From Janthinobacterium sp. TB1-E2 (GTDB taxonomy: Bacteria; Pseudomonadota; Gammaproteobacteria; Burkholderiales; Burkholderiaceae_D), in contig NZ_CP142523.1 in assembly GCF_036885605.1 (NCBI RefSeq), forward strand, positions 4,092,001-4,156,000: DNA of 64,000 nucleotides. Reading direction: 5' to 3'. A program made the position numbers and the translations under genes. The first letter of the stretch is position 1, and every line of letters begins with the position of its first letter. The notes under the pieces were generated by a model. It was not told the DNA's origin and searched no databases. It saw nothing but the letters and a program-made list of their open reading frames with translations. Positions 26,409-35,234 of the stretch are shown piece after piece.

Positions 26409-28301
26409 CTACAGCTGCCACATACGCAGCGGCAGCAAGCCCCACCAAGCCAGCACCAGCAGCAGTTGCAAGGCCGCCAGCAAGGCCACCCAATCCCATT
26501 TCGCCAGCGAGCCCGCCTCGGCCGCCGTGCCGCGGCTGCGCCAGCAGCGGGCCAAACCGAACGCCGTCGCCAGCGGCAGCGCGCCCGTCGCCAATGCCAG
26601 CAGCACGCTGGCGATGGTGACGTCGCCCAGTCGCAGGTAGGACTGGAAATAGAAAAACGGCAGCGGCAAGAGCAGCGCCAGCGTGGCCAGCAAAGGCGCG
26701 AACAGATGGTCACTCCGTTCCAGGCTGCGCCGCGCGGCCCGCCACACGCCCACCAGCAGCACGTACAGCAAGCCGGCCGCCCCGAGGGCCAGGCTGCCCC
26801 ACAGCACCAGCATGCGCAGCATCGACGCGCGCTCATAGCTGCGCAAGCCATCGCTGAGCACATGCTTGCCATCCTCCTGCATCAGCACGTGCGATGGCGT
26901 GCTGCGGTCGCTGGCGCGGAACAGCAGGCCGCCCACCGGTTCCAGCTCCTTCGGCTCGCCCTGGAACGGGATCAGGAACAGCGACTCGCCATCCCATTTC
27001 ACACGCGTAAAGCCGAAGACAGCGTCGACCCAGGCCATGCTGGCCATGGGGCTGGGCGACGGCACGTAGACGCCCTGCCAGTTTTCCACCGTGGGCGCGG
27101 GCGTGCCGCGCGGGGCCGGCGCGCGCAGCGGCAGTTCCAGGTCACGCAGCAGCAGGCGGTTGAAGCGCTCATAGTCGGCCTGCTCCGCATCCGTATTGAA
27201 GGCCACGAAGAAGGCGCTGTCCTGCTCCGGGTAGATGCACAGCATGGCGCGAAAACCGACAGTCGTGCCGGGATGGCAGGCACCCACCACGTTATGGCGG
27301 TCGCGTACGGCCAGCGCCAGGCCGTGACCCGTTGCCAGGCCCGCCTGCGCCGCATCCGTGCCGGCCGGTTCGGACAAGGCGCCCATCAGCGCCAGGTCGA
27401 TGAACTGCGTGCCCTGCAGCTTGCCATCGCCCATCAGGAATTGCGCCAGCTTGCCCATGTCGGCCGCTGTAGTGGTAAATTGCGCGGCCGGACGCAAATA
27501 CTGGGGCACGGCCGGCTGCGCCACGCCATGCTCGAAGTGGCCCATGGCCAGGCGCGGGTCCGCATGCGCGCCCGCCTGGGTGCTCATTTGCGTACTCATT
27601 TGCGTAACATAGGCAAACGTGCTGTCCGCCATGCCCAGCGGTTGCAGCAGCTGCGCATCGAGGTAGCGTTCATACGGCTGGCCCGTGACCTTCTCGATCA
27701 CCATGCCCAGCAAGCCATAGCCCATGTTCGAGTACGCATAGCGGCTGCCGGGCCGGGCACGCACGCGCAGCAGATTGCGTCCACCGTCAAAGCCCTCGGC
27801 CAGCGGCGTCTCCGGCGCCGGGTTCAGGCTGAACGCCTGCCAGAAGCGCACGTTATCGAGACCCGACGTATGCGCGAGCAGGTGGCGGATGCGCACGGGG
27901 TCGCTGGCCTGCCACGGATTTTTCAGCGCCAGTTCCGGCAGCACCTGCTGCAATGGCGTGTCGAGCGTGAGCTTGTCTTCGCTGACCAGGCGCAAGACGC
28001 CCAGCGCCAGCGCCACCTTGCCCACGGAGCCCACCTGCATGCGCGTGTCGGTCTGCATCGGTATATTCTTGGCGGCATCGCGCAAGCCGGACGCGCCGAC
28101 TTTGACTGTTCCGTCAGGCAAGACTTCACTCCAGACGGCGCCCGCCAGGCCCTCGTCCTTCAAGCCGGCGGCGAACTCCGCCTCCAGGGTGGGGCCGGCC
28201 GCATGGGCAGCCGTGACACACAGCAGCAAGGCTGGCACGGCGCGCTGCAGCCATGACCTCGCGCGCGCGGCCACGGTAAGATATCGATCTCGTTTCAACA
28301 A
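26409..28301 (-). CDS. Class C beta-lactamase-like serine hydrolase with C-terminal membrane domain
   Basis: 630 residues. A signal peptide (cleavage near AHAA-GPT) leads into a penicillin-binding/class C beta-lactamase fold with SVGK (Ser92, Lys95) as the SxxK motif, YSN in RYAYSNMGYG, and HPG in GACHPGTTVG as the KTG equivalent. After the catalytic domain and a beta-rich region (about 400-490), four to five hydrophobic helices end the protein, anchoring it in the inner membrane with the catalytic part in the periplasm. Substrate is unknown; relatives include esterases and D-amino peptidases. It contains a direct repeat encoding STQM-STQ near residue 235. It is convergent with the DUF692 operon, eight bases apart. 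Confidence 0.8.
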   Translation of the reverse strand: MLKRDRYLTVAARARSWLQRAVPALLLCVTAAHAAGPTLEAEFAAGLKDEGLAGAVWSEVLPDGTVKVGASGLRDAAKNIPMQTDTRMQVGSVGKVALALGVLRLVSEDKLTLDTPLQQVLPELALKNPWQASDPVRIRHLLAHTSGLDNVRFWQAFSLNPAPETPLAEGFDGGRNLLRVRARPGSRYAYSNMGYGLLGMVIEKVTGQPYERYLDAQLLQPLGMADSTFAYVTQMSTQMSTQAGAHADPRLAMGHFEHGVAQPAVPQYLRPAAQFTTTAADMGKLAQFLMGDGKLQGTQFIDLALMGALSEPAGTDAAQAGLATGHGLALAVRDRHNVVGACHPGTTVGFRAMLCIYPEQDSAFFVAFNTDAEQADYERFNRLLLRDLELPLRAPAPRGTPAPTVENWQGVYVPSPSPMASMAWVDAVFGFTRVKWDGESLFLIPFQGEPKELEPVGGLLFRASDRSTPSHVLMQEDGKHVLSDGLRSYERASMLRMLVLWGSLALGAAGLLYVLLVGVWRAARRSLERSDHLFAPLLATLALLLPLPFFYFQSYLRLGDVTIASVLLALATGALPLATAFGLARCWRSRGTAAEAGSLAKWDWVALLAALQLLLVLAWWGLLPLRMWQL

Positions 28302-28384
28302 TGTATTCTGCCTTTTTCCATGGACTGCGCTCCTGCGCCGCTTTGCTTGTTACAATTAAAAATTGAGCAACGACGGGAGCTTTC

Positions 28385-28747
28385 ATGTCACAAGATATTA
28401 TTTTGGATACCCAACTCCAGCAGACCAAAAACCTGGCCTGGTGGTTGTACCTGATACATGGCGCCAGCTTCGTGTTTTCGCTGGGCGCGTTTTCCTTCAT
28501 TCCCCTCATCATCAATTATGTGAAGCGGGACGAGGCGGCCGGGACCTTCGTGTACAGCCATCACAGCTGGATGATCCGTTCCTTCTGGTGGTATGTGGCC
28601 TGGGTCGTCGTCGGCGCCATCCTGTGGGTCACGCTGATCGGCATTCCGCTGGCCATCATCGTGTGGGGCGTGGCCTGGCTGTGGAAAGCGTACCGCCTGC
28701 TGCGCGGCTTCCTCGACCTGAACAACAACAAGCCCGTGCCCATGTAA
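28385..28747 (+). CDS. DUF4870-like small membrane protein
   Basis: 120 residues with three hydrophobic segments (about 18-45, 65-85 and 85-105). It resembles the COG3671/DUF4870 predicted membrane proteins, with LAWWLYLIHGASFVFSLGAFSFIPLIINYVKR and the C-terminal WKAYRLLRGFLDLNNNKP. Function is unknown across the family. The ATG has GGGAGC upstream. It stands alone between the divergent serine hydrolase gene and the convergent metC. Confidence 0.75.
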   Translation: MSQDIILDTQLQQTKNLAWWLYLIHGASFVFSLGAFSFIPLIINYVKRDEAAGTFVYSHHSWMIRSFWWYVAWVVVGAILWVTLIGIPLAIIVWGVAWLWKAYRLLRGFLDLNNNKPVPM

Positions 28748-28780
28748 CAGGTGCTTCGCGGCAAGCCAACGGCTTGCCGC

Positions 28781-29947
28781 CTACATCGCCGCGAACGCCC
28801 GTTCGATATCGGCGATCAAGTCCTGCGGATCTTCCAGCCCCACGTTCAGGCGCACCAGCTGTCCCGGCATCTGCCAGCCCTTGCGCATGGCCGCGATGCG
28901 GTACGGCATCACCAGGCTGTTCGCACCACCCCAGCTGTAGCCAATCTTGAACAACTGCAAGGCATCGACGAAGCGGTCCGTCTGCGCCTCCGTGTAGCGG
29001 GCATCGAACAGCACGGAAAACAGGCCGCCCGCGCCCGTGAAATCGCGCTGCCAGATGGCGTGGCCCGGGCAATCGGCGAACGCCGGATGCAGCACCGTGG
29101 CGATCTCGCCGCGCCCCTTGAGCCAGGCGGCCACCGTGCGCGCGCCCGCGTCGTGCGCGTCGAAGCGCAGCTTCATGGTGGGCAAGCCGCGCAGCACCAG
29201 GTAGGCATCGTCCGCCCCCACGCCCATGCCCAGACGCATGTGCGCCTGCGCCAGACGGTCATGCAGCGTCCGCTCGCGCGTAATGAGCGCACCCATCAGT
29301 ACGTCAGAGCCGCCCGACTGGTATTTCGTCAGCGCCTGCATGATGATATCCACGCCCAGGTCGAAACCGCGCAGGGCCAGGCCCGCCGACCAGGTGTTGT
29401 CCAGGGCCACCAGCACGCCGCGCGCATGGGCGGCCGCACAGATGGCGGGCAAGTCCGGCACTTCCATCGTCACGGAACCTGGCGCTTCGGCCCAGATCAG
29501 TTTGGTGTTTGGCTGGATCAGGGCGGCGATGCCGGCGCCGATCAGCGGATCGTAATAGCGGGCCGTGATGCCGAAGTCCTGCGACAGCCAGCGCCCCAGC
29601 TCGCGGTTCGGGTTGTATATATTTTCCGGCAATAAAACGTCATCGCCCGTTTTCAGCAGCGCAAAGTCCGCCATGGCGATGGCCGCCAGGCCCGACGGCG
29701 CCAGCAGGCAGTATTGTCCCCCTTCGATCTCGGCCAGCCGCGCTTCCAGGGTGAAGGTGGTGGGCGTGCCGTGCAAGCCGTAGGTGTAGGCGTTCTTCTC
29801 TTTCCAGTCGCCCGAGCGCATGGCCGCGACGTCCTTGAACAGCACGGTCGATGCATGGTGGATGGCGTTCGGAAACGCGGCAAAGCCTTGCGGCGCCTGG
29901 TAATCGCTGTGGATCAGCGCGGTCTGCGGAGATTTGGGTGTGGTCAT
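28781..29947 (-). CDS. metC: Cystathionine beta-lyase, PLP-dependent
   Basis: 388 residues from the ATG at 29947; the frame upstream to 30094 has no homologous content and contains the leader hairpin. It is a Cys/Met metabolism PLP enzyme: YGLHGTPTTFTLEARLAEIEGG near residue 50, DNTWSAGLALRGFDLGVDI and the PLP lysine in ALTKYQSGGSDVLMG, then a SWGGANSL motif near 345. The TWSAG variant and SWGGxxSL favour cystathionine beta-lyase over gamma-synthase. It converts cystathionine to homocysteine, pyruvate and ammonia in methionine synthesis. The leader carries a strong terminator-like stem. Confidence 0.88.
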   Translation of the reverse strand: MTTPKSPQTALIHSDYQAPQGFAAFPNAIHHASTVLFKDVAAMRSGDWKEKNAYTYGLHGTPTTFTLEARLAEIEGGQYCLLAPSGLAAIAMADFALLKTGDDVLLPENIYNPNRELGRWLSQDFGITARYYDPLIGAGIAALIQPNTKLIWAEAPGSVTMEVPDLPAICAAAHARGVLVALDNTWSAGLALRGFDLGVDIIMQALTKYQSGGSDVLMGALITRERTLHDRLAQAHMRLGMGVGADDAYLVLRGLPTMKLRFDAHDAGARTVAAWLKGRGEIATVLHPAFADCPGHAIWQRDFTGAGGLFSVLFDARYTEAQTDRFVDALQLFKIGYSWGGANSLVMPYRIAAMRKGWQMPGQLVRLNVGLEDPQDLIADIERAFAAM

Positions 29948-29972
29948 GGCGTCGGCAACGGGTCGTAGGCAA

Positions 29973-30003
29973 TAAAAAAGCGGACCGCACAGTGCAGGTC
30001 CGC
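29973..30003 (-). promoter_or_regulatory. Terminator-like hairpin in the metC leader
   Basis: On the minus strand GCGGACC and GGTCCGC pair, with an inner GCAC/GTGC stem, and are followed by TTTTTTATT, about 30 bases upstream of the metC ATG. TACAAT just upstream could be a -10 element. No minus-strand gene precedes it, so attenuation of metC is a possible reading. Confidence 0.55.
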
Positions 30004-30165
30004 ATTGATTGTAAGGGCTTTGCTCAAAAACTGCCGTACAACTGGCGCCAGATGTATAGCGAACGGAAGAATAAATCCAATAATGCCTACACATTTATCA
30101 TGTATTATTAGCATGCTTTATTTTTAATATTTTAATTTTATACATTCCAATCTGAAGGATATCCC

Positions 30166-30741
30166 ATGTTGAAAAATGCAGTGCTCGCTTGCGTCCTGGC
30201 TGTGGCCACGACAACGGCGCTGGCCGCTCCGGCCAAGCCTAATGTGGTCAACTTTTCCTATACCGGTTTTTATGATGAATTGAATGGCGGTGCGTGGAAC
30301 CCCGACTTGCGGCTGGAAGGGAGCTTTAATTTCAACAATGCCAATGGCGACAATGTCATCACGAAAAACGAAGCCTACAACTTGGTATTCAATGGCCGGA
30401 ACTACTACCATGACTGCAACAATGGCAATATCTACATGCGCTGTGGAGTAGATATACTGGAGTATTCTGCTGCAGGCGGCTTGAATATCTCCGCGTATTT
30501 CACCGGCAGCTATCCCGACGAAACCTATTTTGGCAGATTGAAGACGGGTGACTCTTTTGCCTACACTTATTACCATCCTTTTGATCCCGGTTCGAGCAGC
30601 ATCAGCGTACGCTGGTCGCCAGACACCAAGCTGACGATCAGTCCCGTACTGGTCCCGGTACCCGAGCCTGAAACCTATGCCATGTTACTACTCGGCCTGG
30701 CCGGTATCGGCTGGATGCAGCGCCGGCGTCGCGCCATCTGA
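30166..30741 (+). CDS. PEP-CTERM sorting domain protein
   Basis: 191 residues with a signal peptide (cleavage near ALAA-PAKP) and a C-terminal VPEPETYAMLLLGLAGIGWMQRRRR: the PEP motif, a hydrophobic helix and an Arg cluster that define PEP-CTERM substrates of exosortase/EpsH systems. The middle is a beta-rich domain of about 130 residues with two Cys (DCNNGNIYMRC) that may form a disulphide. It is likely exported, cleaved by exosortase and retained at the surface or in exopolysaccharide. The exosortase gene is not in the window. Base composition is AT-richer than neighbours, and a long AT-rich promoter region precedes it. Confidence 0.85.
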   Translation: MLKNAVLACVLAVATTTALAAPAKPNVVNFSYTGFYDELNGGAWNPDLRLEGSFNFNNANGDNVITKNEAYNLVFNGRNYYHDCNNGNIYMRCGVDILEYSAAGGLNISAYFTGSYPDETYFGRLKTGDSFAYTYYHPFDPGSSSISVRWSPDTKLTISPVLVPVPEPETYAMLLLGLAGIGWMQRRRRAI

Positions 30742-30750
30742 AGCAACACA

Positions 30751-30786
30751 AAAAAAAGGGACCGCCAAACTGGCGATCCCTCTTTT
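30751..30786. terminator. Bidirectional terminator between the PEP-CTERM gene and rimO
   Basis: GGGA-CC-GCCA (30758-30767) pairs with TGGC-GA-TCCC (30771-30780) around a short loop, with seven A before and TCTTTT after. It can serve both convergent genes. Confidence 0.75.
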
Positions 30787-30825
30787 CAAAACAGTATCAA
30801 CGCTGTCGGCCAGACCAGGACAGCA

Positions 30826-32238
30826 TTATTCCGCGGCGCCCCACAAGTCATGCGCATCCGCAGACGTGATGGTCACGTCGACGAATTGGCCCACCGCCAG
30901 CTTGCGGTGCGGCTCAAATGGCGGCTTCACATACACGACGCCATCGATTTCCGGCGCATCGGCGGACGAGCGGCCCACGCCGCCGGAGCGGGTGACTTCA
31001 TCGATCAGCACGCGCACGGTCTTTCCGACCTTGGCCTGCAGGCGTTTCTTGGAGATTTCTTCCTGCAGCAGCATGACGCGGCCGCGGCGCTCTTCGCGCA
31101 GCTCTTCCGGCACGGGGTTGGCGATGGCGTTGGCCGTCGCGCCTTCGACAGGCGAATAGGCGAAGCAGCCGAGGCGGTCGATCTGCGCTTCCTTGAGGAA
31201 GTCGAGCAGATATTCGAATTCCGCTTCCGTTTCGCCTGGGAAACCGGCGATGAAGGTCGAGCGTATCGTCAGGTCCGGGTTGATGGCGCGCCAGGCCTGG
31301 ATGCGGTCGAGGTTTTTCTCGCCGCTGGCCGGACGCTTCATGCGTTTCAGGACGTCAGGATGCGCATGCTGCATCGGAATATCGAGGTATGGCAGGATGT
31401 GGCCGCCGCTCATCATCGGGATGATCTGGTCCACGTGCGGGTATGGATAGACGTAATGCAAACGCACCCAGGCGCCGTAGGACTTGGCCAATTCGCCCAG
31501 CGCTTCCGTCAGCTGCGTCATGTGGGTCTTCACGGGACGGCCATTCCAGAAGCCGGAGCGGAATTTCACGTCCACGCCATACGCCGACGTGTCTTGCGAA
31601 ATGACCAGCAATTCCTTGACGCCGGACTTGAACAGGTTTTCCGCTTCGATCATCAGTTCGCCGATCGGACGCGAAACGAGGTCGCCGCGCATGGACGGGA
31701 TGATGCAGAAGCTGCAGCGGTGGTTGCAGCCTTCGGAAATTTTCAGGTAGGCATAGTGCTTCGGCGTCAGCTTGACGCCTTGCGGCGGCACCAGGTCGAG
31801 GAACGGCGCATGCGGTTTCGGCAGGTGCAAGTGGACGGAATCCATCACTTCGGCCAAAGCGTGCGGGCCCGTGACGGACAGCACTTTCGGGTGTACCTTC
31901 ATGATGATGTCGTCGCCGGCAGCATCTTTCTTGGCGCCCAGACAGCCGGTGACGATCACTTTACCGTTTTCAGCCAGCGCTTCGCCGATGGCGTCGAGCG
32001 ACTCTTGTACGGCGGCATCGATAAAACCGCAGGTATTGACGATCACCAGATCGGCGCCAGCGTAGGATTTCGCCGTTTCGTAGCCTTCGGCGCGCAGTTG
32101 GGTCAGGATTTGTTCGGAGTCGACCAGCGCTTTCGGGCAGCCGAGCGAGACAAAGCCCACTTTCGGCGCCGCACCTGGCATGGCCAGCATGGCCTCGGGC
32201 TGGGCGGAAGGAACAGGAATACGGTGAATTTCAGACAT
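30826..32238 (-). CDS. rimO: Ribosomal protein S12 methylthiotransferase
   Basis: 470 residues with the methylthiotransferase layout. The N-terminal UPF0004 domain has Cys34 (LGCPKA), Cys70 (NTCGF) and Cys99 (TGCLGA) for one 4Fe-4S cluster; the radical SAM domain has Cys171, 175 and 178 in CNHRCSFC; a C-terminal TRAM domain follows. [11 protein letters not shown] distinguishes RimO from MiaB. It methylthiolates the conserved aspartate of ribosomal protein S12 (bacterial Asp88). The N-terminus extends about 25 residues beyond the usual start. It lies downstream of phaR in the same direction with 137 bp between. Confidence 0.95.
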   Translation of the reverse strand: MSEIHRIPVPSAQPEAMLAMPGAAPKVGFVSLGCPKALVDSEQILTQLRAEGYETAKSYAGADLVIVNTCGFIDAAVQESLDAIGEALAENGKVIVTGCLGAKKDAAGDDIIMKVHPKVLSVTGPHALAEVMDSVHLHLPKPHAPFLDLVPPQGVKLTPKHYAYLKISEGCNHRCSFCIIPSMRGDLVSRPIGELMIEAENLFKSGVKELLVISQDTSAYGVDVKFRSGFWNGRPVKTHMTQLTEALGELAKSYGAWVRLHYVYPYPHVDQIIPMMSGGHILPYLDIPMQHAHPDVLKRMKRPASGEKNLDRIQAWRAINPDLTIRSTFIAGFPGETEAEFEYLLDFLKEAQIDRLGCFAYSPVEGATANAIANPVPEELREERRGRVMLLQEEISKKRLQAKVGKTVRVLIDEVTRSGGVGRSSADAPEIDGVVYVKPPFEPHRKLAVGQFVDVTITSADAHDLWGAAE

Positions 32239-32334
32239 AGTTGGCAGCTAGTAAAATGGTGAGGCGAATCGGCTATTGTACCCCGAGCAGCCCCTTGCTG
32301 GCAGAACTATGCTGTTTTGATGACGCCGATACAA

Positions 32335-32362
32335 CTCACGGGCGATCAAATCGCCCGGTGAG
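32335..32362. repeat. Inverted repeat between phaR and rimO
   Basis: CGGGCGAT and ATCGCCCG pair around CAA, and the stem extends with CTCA/TGAG past a one-base bulge. No T-tract follows on either strand, so a processing stem or weak terminator separating the two minus-strand genes is likelier than a full intrinsic terminator. Confidence 0.5.
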
Positions 32363-32375
32363 CGTGTGGCATAGA

Positions 32376-32939
32376 CTATTTCTTGTCCGTTGGCGGGACA
32401 GGCGGAACAAACGGGAACGTGCCGAACAGATTCTTGCTCTGGCTTTGCATCTGCTCCTGCATCTGCACGAACAGGCTCTTGCTCTGGTCGATGTAGTTGT
32501 TCATCATGCCTTGCATCATCGGGCCCTGGACATTCATGAACTGGGTCCACATTTCAGGGCTGAATGGCTTACCTTCGAAGCTGCCGGCCGAGGTGCCCGT
32601 GAATTTGTGCTGGATATCGGTGAACGCTTGCACGTTCTTTTCCAGGTAGGATCCCATCATGCCCTGCATGGCGTGGCCATAGTAGCGGATGATCTGCGAC
32701 AACACGCTGCTCGAGAACATCGGTGCGCCATTCGCCTCCTCTTCCAGAATGATTTGCAGCAAGATGCTGCGCGTCAAATCTTCATTGGATTTGGCATCGA
32801 CGACGGTAAACACCTCATTGTCCAACACCAGCTGCTTGACGTCCGTCAAGGTGATGTAGGAACTGGTTTGCGTGTCGTACAGACGGCGGTTGGGATATTT
32901 TTTAATCAGGCGGTCTATACTTTTTTTTGCACTACTCAT
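32376..32939 (-). CDS. phaR: Polyhydroxyalkanoate synthesis repressor PhaR
   Basis: 187 residues from the ATG at 32939, which has GTGGAA upstream; a GTG at 32951 would add four residues. The N-terminal DNA-binding domain reads IKKYPNRRLYDTQTSSYITLTDVKQLVL, followed by the PHB accumulation regulatory domain (LLQIILEEE, VLSQIIRYYGHAMQGMMGSYLEKN) and a Met/Gln-rich tail. PhaR represses phasin and its own gene and is titrated by nascent PHA granules. Its closeness to phaC on the same strand fits this. A promoter with TATAAT and a terminator-like hairpin precede it. Confidence 0.93.
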   Translation of the reverse strand: MSSAKKSIDRLIKKYPNRRLYDTQTSSYITLTDVKQLVLDNEVFTVVDAKSNEDLTRSILLQIILEEEANGAPMFSSSVLSQIIRYYGHAMQGMMGSYLEKNVQAFTDIQHKFTGTSAGSFEGKPFSPEMWTQFMNVQGPMMQGMMNNYIDQSKSLFVQMQEQMQSQSKNLFGTFPFVPPVPPTDKK

Positions 32940-32983
32940 CACAAGTTCCACTTATTGCGCCGCAGCGCATACTGAGTTGATTC

Positions 32984-33037
32984 GAAAAAAAAGCGAACCA
33001 GGGTTCGCTTTCGCACCTGCCTACTTTTTGCATTATA
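32984..33037 (-). promoter_or_regulatory. phaR promoter and leader terminator hairpin
   Basis: Minus-strand TATAAT at 33037-33032 is followed about 20 bases later by AGCGAACC/GGTTCGCT (32992-33009) and eight T, and then by the phaR start 45 bases further on. Either this is a distal terminator for phaC readthrough or a leader attenuator for phaR; its position after the -10 element favours a leader role. Confidence 0.55.
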
Positions 33038-33116
33038 GAGTGGAAAACAACTCCATTGCACATCAGGGTAGTAGATTCCCGCATTTATTGCAACGCAACT
33101 AAAAGTAGATTCCTGA

Positions 33117-33142
33117 CAAGACCGGAGATTACGCCGGTCTTG
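33117..33142 (-). terminator. Hairpin downstream of phaC
   Basis: CAAGACCGG and CCGGTCTTG flank an 8-base loop about 20 bases past the phaC stop. The following minus-strand bases are GTCAGG rather than a T-run, so efficiency is uncertain. Confidence 0.55.
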
Positions 33143-33163
33143 CCAGCAAAAACGCTTTGTGAA

Positions 33164-34918
33164 TTAATCCGCTCTGACTTTAACATACCGGCCCGGCGCC
33201 GCCTCGATAGCCGCGTGGCGCTTGTTGCCTGGCTTGCCCGGCGCCTTCACCTGGGTGCCGCCGTGTTCGGCAAGGAAGGCCGCCCATTCGGGCCACCAGC
33301 TGCCCACGTGTTCGGTCGCGCCTTCCATCCATTGCTCGGCGGTCAAGGGCTTGGCTTTCGCCGTGCGTGGCTTGTCATTGCTCCAGTAGCTGCGCTTTTT
33401 CTTCGAGGCAGGATTGATCACGCCGGCGATATGGCCCGAGGCACCGAGGATAAAGCGGTTGGCTTTCGGTTTTTTCGGATTCAGCAAGGCCGTGCTGGCG
33501 TAGGCCGCGCCCCAAGGCACGATATGGTCTTCGCGCGAACCGTAGATGAAAGCGGGCGCGTCGATGCTGCTCAGGTCGACCTTTTCCCCTGCCACCGTCA
33601 GCTTGCCCGGCACTTTCAGGCTGTTTTCCAGGTACGTGTTGCGCAGATACCAGCAGAACATGGGGCCCGGCAAGCCCGTGCCGTCGCCGTTCCAGTACAG
33701 CAAGTCGAACGCGGGCGGCTCCTTGCCCTTCAGGTAATTCGACTGCACGTAGTTCCACACGAGGTCGTTCGGCCGCAAGCTCGAGAAAGTGCTGCCCAGG
33801 TCGCGGCCCGACATCAGGCCGCCCTTGGCCAGAGACTGCTCGCGCAGCGCCACTTGTGGCTCGTCGATAAAGACGTCGAGCGCGCCCGTGTCGCAGAAAT
33901 CGAGGAAAGTGGTCAACAGAGTCAGGCTGGCGGCCGGGTTCTCGCCGCGCGCCTTGAGCACGGCCAGCGCCGTCGAGACGATGGTGCCGCCCACGCAAAA
34001 GCCGAACATATTGAGCTTGTCCTGGCCGGAGATTTCCTGCGTCACCTTGATCGCCTCGATCACGCCTTGCTCGACGTAATCGTCCCACGTCAGGTGCTGC
34101 ATGCTCATGTCGGGATTGCGCCAGGACATCAGAAACACGGTATTGCCCTGCTCCACTGCGTAGCGCACGAGCGAGTTTTCCGGCTGCAAGTCAAGGATAT
34201 AGAATTTATTGATGCACGGCGGCACCATCAACAGCGGCCGCTGGTGTACCGTGGCCGTCGTCGGCGTGTACTGGATCAGCTGGAACAAGGCGTTTTCAAA
34301 TACCACCGTGCCTGGCGTGGTGGCCACGTTGCGGCCCACTTCGAAGGCCGATTCGTCGGACTGCGAAATGCGGCCCTTCTGCATATCGGCCAGCATATTG
34401 CTCAAGCCCTTGGTCAGGCTTTCGCCCTTGGTCTCGATCAGGGTTTGCTGGGCATCGGGATTGGTGGCAAGAAAGTTGGCCGGCGACATGGCATCGACGA
34501 TTTGCTGCACGGCAAACGCAATCTTTTGCTTCTGGTGCGGCGTCGCTTCCACGGCATCGGCCATGGCGCTGAGAAACTCCGCATTCAGCAGGTAGGCGGC
34601 CGCATTGAAGGCCGACAAAGGGCTGGCGTGCCAGGCGGGCGCGGCGAAGCGGCGGTCTTTCAGTTCCGGCGCCTTGCCTGCCATAAAGTCGGTCCACAAG
34701 CCCGTCAGCTTGGCTACGTAGGCGTTTTTCAGTTGCTCGATCGCTTCCGGCTTGATGCTGGCGCCCGCATCCTGCAAAATGCCGGCAATCGGATTGCCCT
34801 GGGGCTGCGGTACCATGTTGAACCACGTCTTCCACTGCTCAGGATTGCTGATCTGCGCCATCCATTCTTTGGTCATCATTTGAGGATCGGGCATATTCAT
34901 AGGTATATGTAAGTCCAT
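33164..34918 (-). CDS. phaC: Class I poly(3-hydroxyalkanoate) synthase
   Basis: 584 residues, normal for class I PhaC. The N-terminal PhaC domain (about 90-260) is followed by the alpha/beta hydrolase core with lipase-like box GFCVGG (nucleophile Cys308), Asp464 in SREDHIVPW and His496 in GASGHIAGV. It polymerises hydroxyacyl-CoA, mainly 3-hydroxybutyryl-CoA, into PHA at granule surfaces. ATG at 34918 has little Shine-Dalgarno; ATG 34900 is an alternative. phaA and phaB are not adjacent; phaR lies downstream. Confidence 0.96.
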   Translation of the reverse strand: MDLHIPMNMPDPQMMTKEWMAQISNPEQWKTWFNMVPQPQGNPIAGILQDAGASIKPEAIEQLKNAYVAKLTGLWTDFMAGKAPELKDRRFAAPAWHASPLSAFNAAAYLLNAEFLSAMADAVEATPHQKQKIAFAVQQIVDAMSPANFLATNPDAQQTLIETKGESLTKGLSNMLADMQKGRISQSDESAFEVGRNVATTPGTVVFENALFQLIQYTPTTATVHQRPLLMVPPCINKFYILDLQPENSLVRYAVEQGNTVFLMSWRNPDMSMQHLTWDDYVEQGVIEAIKVTQEISGQDKLNMFGFCVGGTIVSTALAVLKARGENPAASLTLLTTFLDFCDTGALDVFIDEPQVALREQSLAKGGLMSGRDLGSTFSSLRPNDLVWNYVQSNYLKGKEPPAFDLLYWNGDGTGLPGPMFCWYLRNTYLENSLKVPGKLTVAGEKVDLSSIDAPAFIYGSREDHIVPWGAAYASTALLNPKKPKANRFILGASGHIAGVINPASKKKRSYWSNDKPRTAKAKPLTAEQWMEGATEHVGSWWPEWAAFLAEHGGTQVKAPGKPGNKRHAAIEAAPGRYVKVRAD

Positions 34919-34984
34919 TCAAGAATTAATAAATAATTACTTCCGGGCCACCTGCATGCAAACTTTTACTGACTGGCAATACCA

Positions 34985-35218
34985 ATGATGCTCATGACCG
35001 CTGTTGCCTGGATCTATGTCGTTGGCCTCATGGCGCTGACGGAACCATCGATCGTCGCCGGGGTGATGACCTTCGTGCTGTACTGCGTCATCCCGCTGTC
35101 CATCCTATTCTATCTGACGGGCTCGCGGCGACGCAAACGCAAGGCCGTGCGCATCGCGGAACAGAAGGCGCGTGCCCAAGCATCAGCAGACGATAAAACA
35201 AAAACGGCAGACACATAA
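34985..35218 (+). CDS. Small two-helix membrane protein
   Basis: 77 residues with two hydrophobic helices (about 5-24 and 25-45), then a basic, charged tail (SRRRKRKAVRIAEQKARAQA). It starts at ATG 34985, with a second ATG at the next codon. Family unknown; such proteins recur next to phaC in related bacteria only by my recollection. The stop codon lies in the loop of the terminator hairpin. Divergent from phaC. Confidence 0.65.
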   Translation: MMLMTAVAWIYVVGLMALTEPSIVAGVMTFVLYCVIPLSILFYLTGSRRRKRKAVRIAEQKARAQASADDKTKTADT

Positions 35219-35229
35219 GTGTCTGCCGT
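35204..35229. terminator. Bidirectional terminator overlapping a stop codon
   Basis: ACGGCAGACAC and GTGTCTGCCGT are perfect 11-base arms with loop ATAA, which contains the TAA stop of the small membrane protein. A-rich sequence before and ATTATTT after allow it to act for both convergent genes. Confidence 0.75.
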
Positions 35230-35234
35230 GCAGA

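Noticed and set aside
29947..30094. N-terminal extension of metC or a Cys-rich leader peptide
   Set aside because: The stretch encodes several Cys, but it crosses the leader hairpin and has no clear ribosome binding site or run of regulatory codons. I keep the hairpin and drop the peptide.
29973..30100. SAM riboswitch upstream of metC
   Set aside because: I could not fold the conserved cores of known SAM riboswitch classes from the leader; only the terminal stem is clear.
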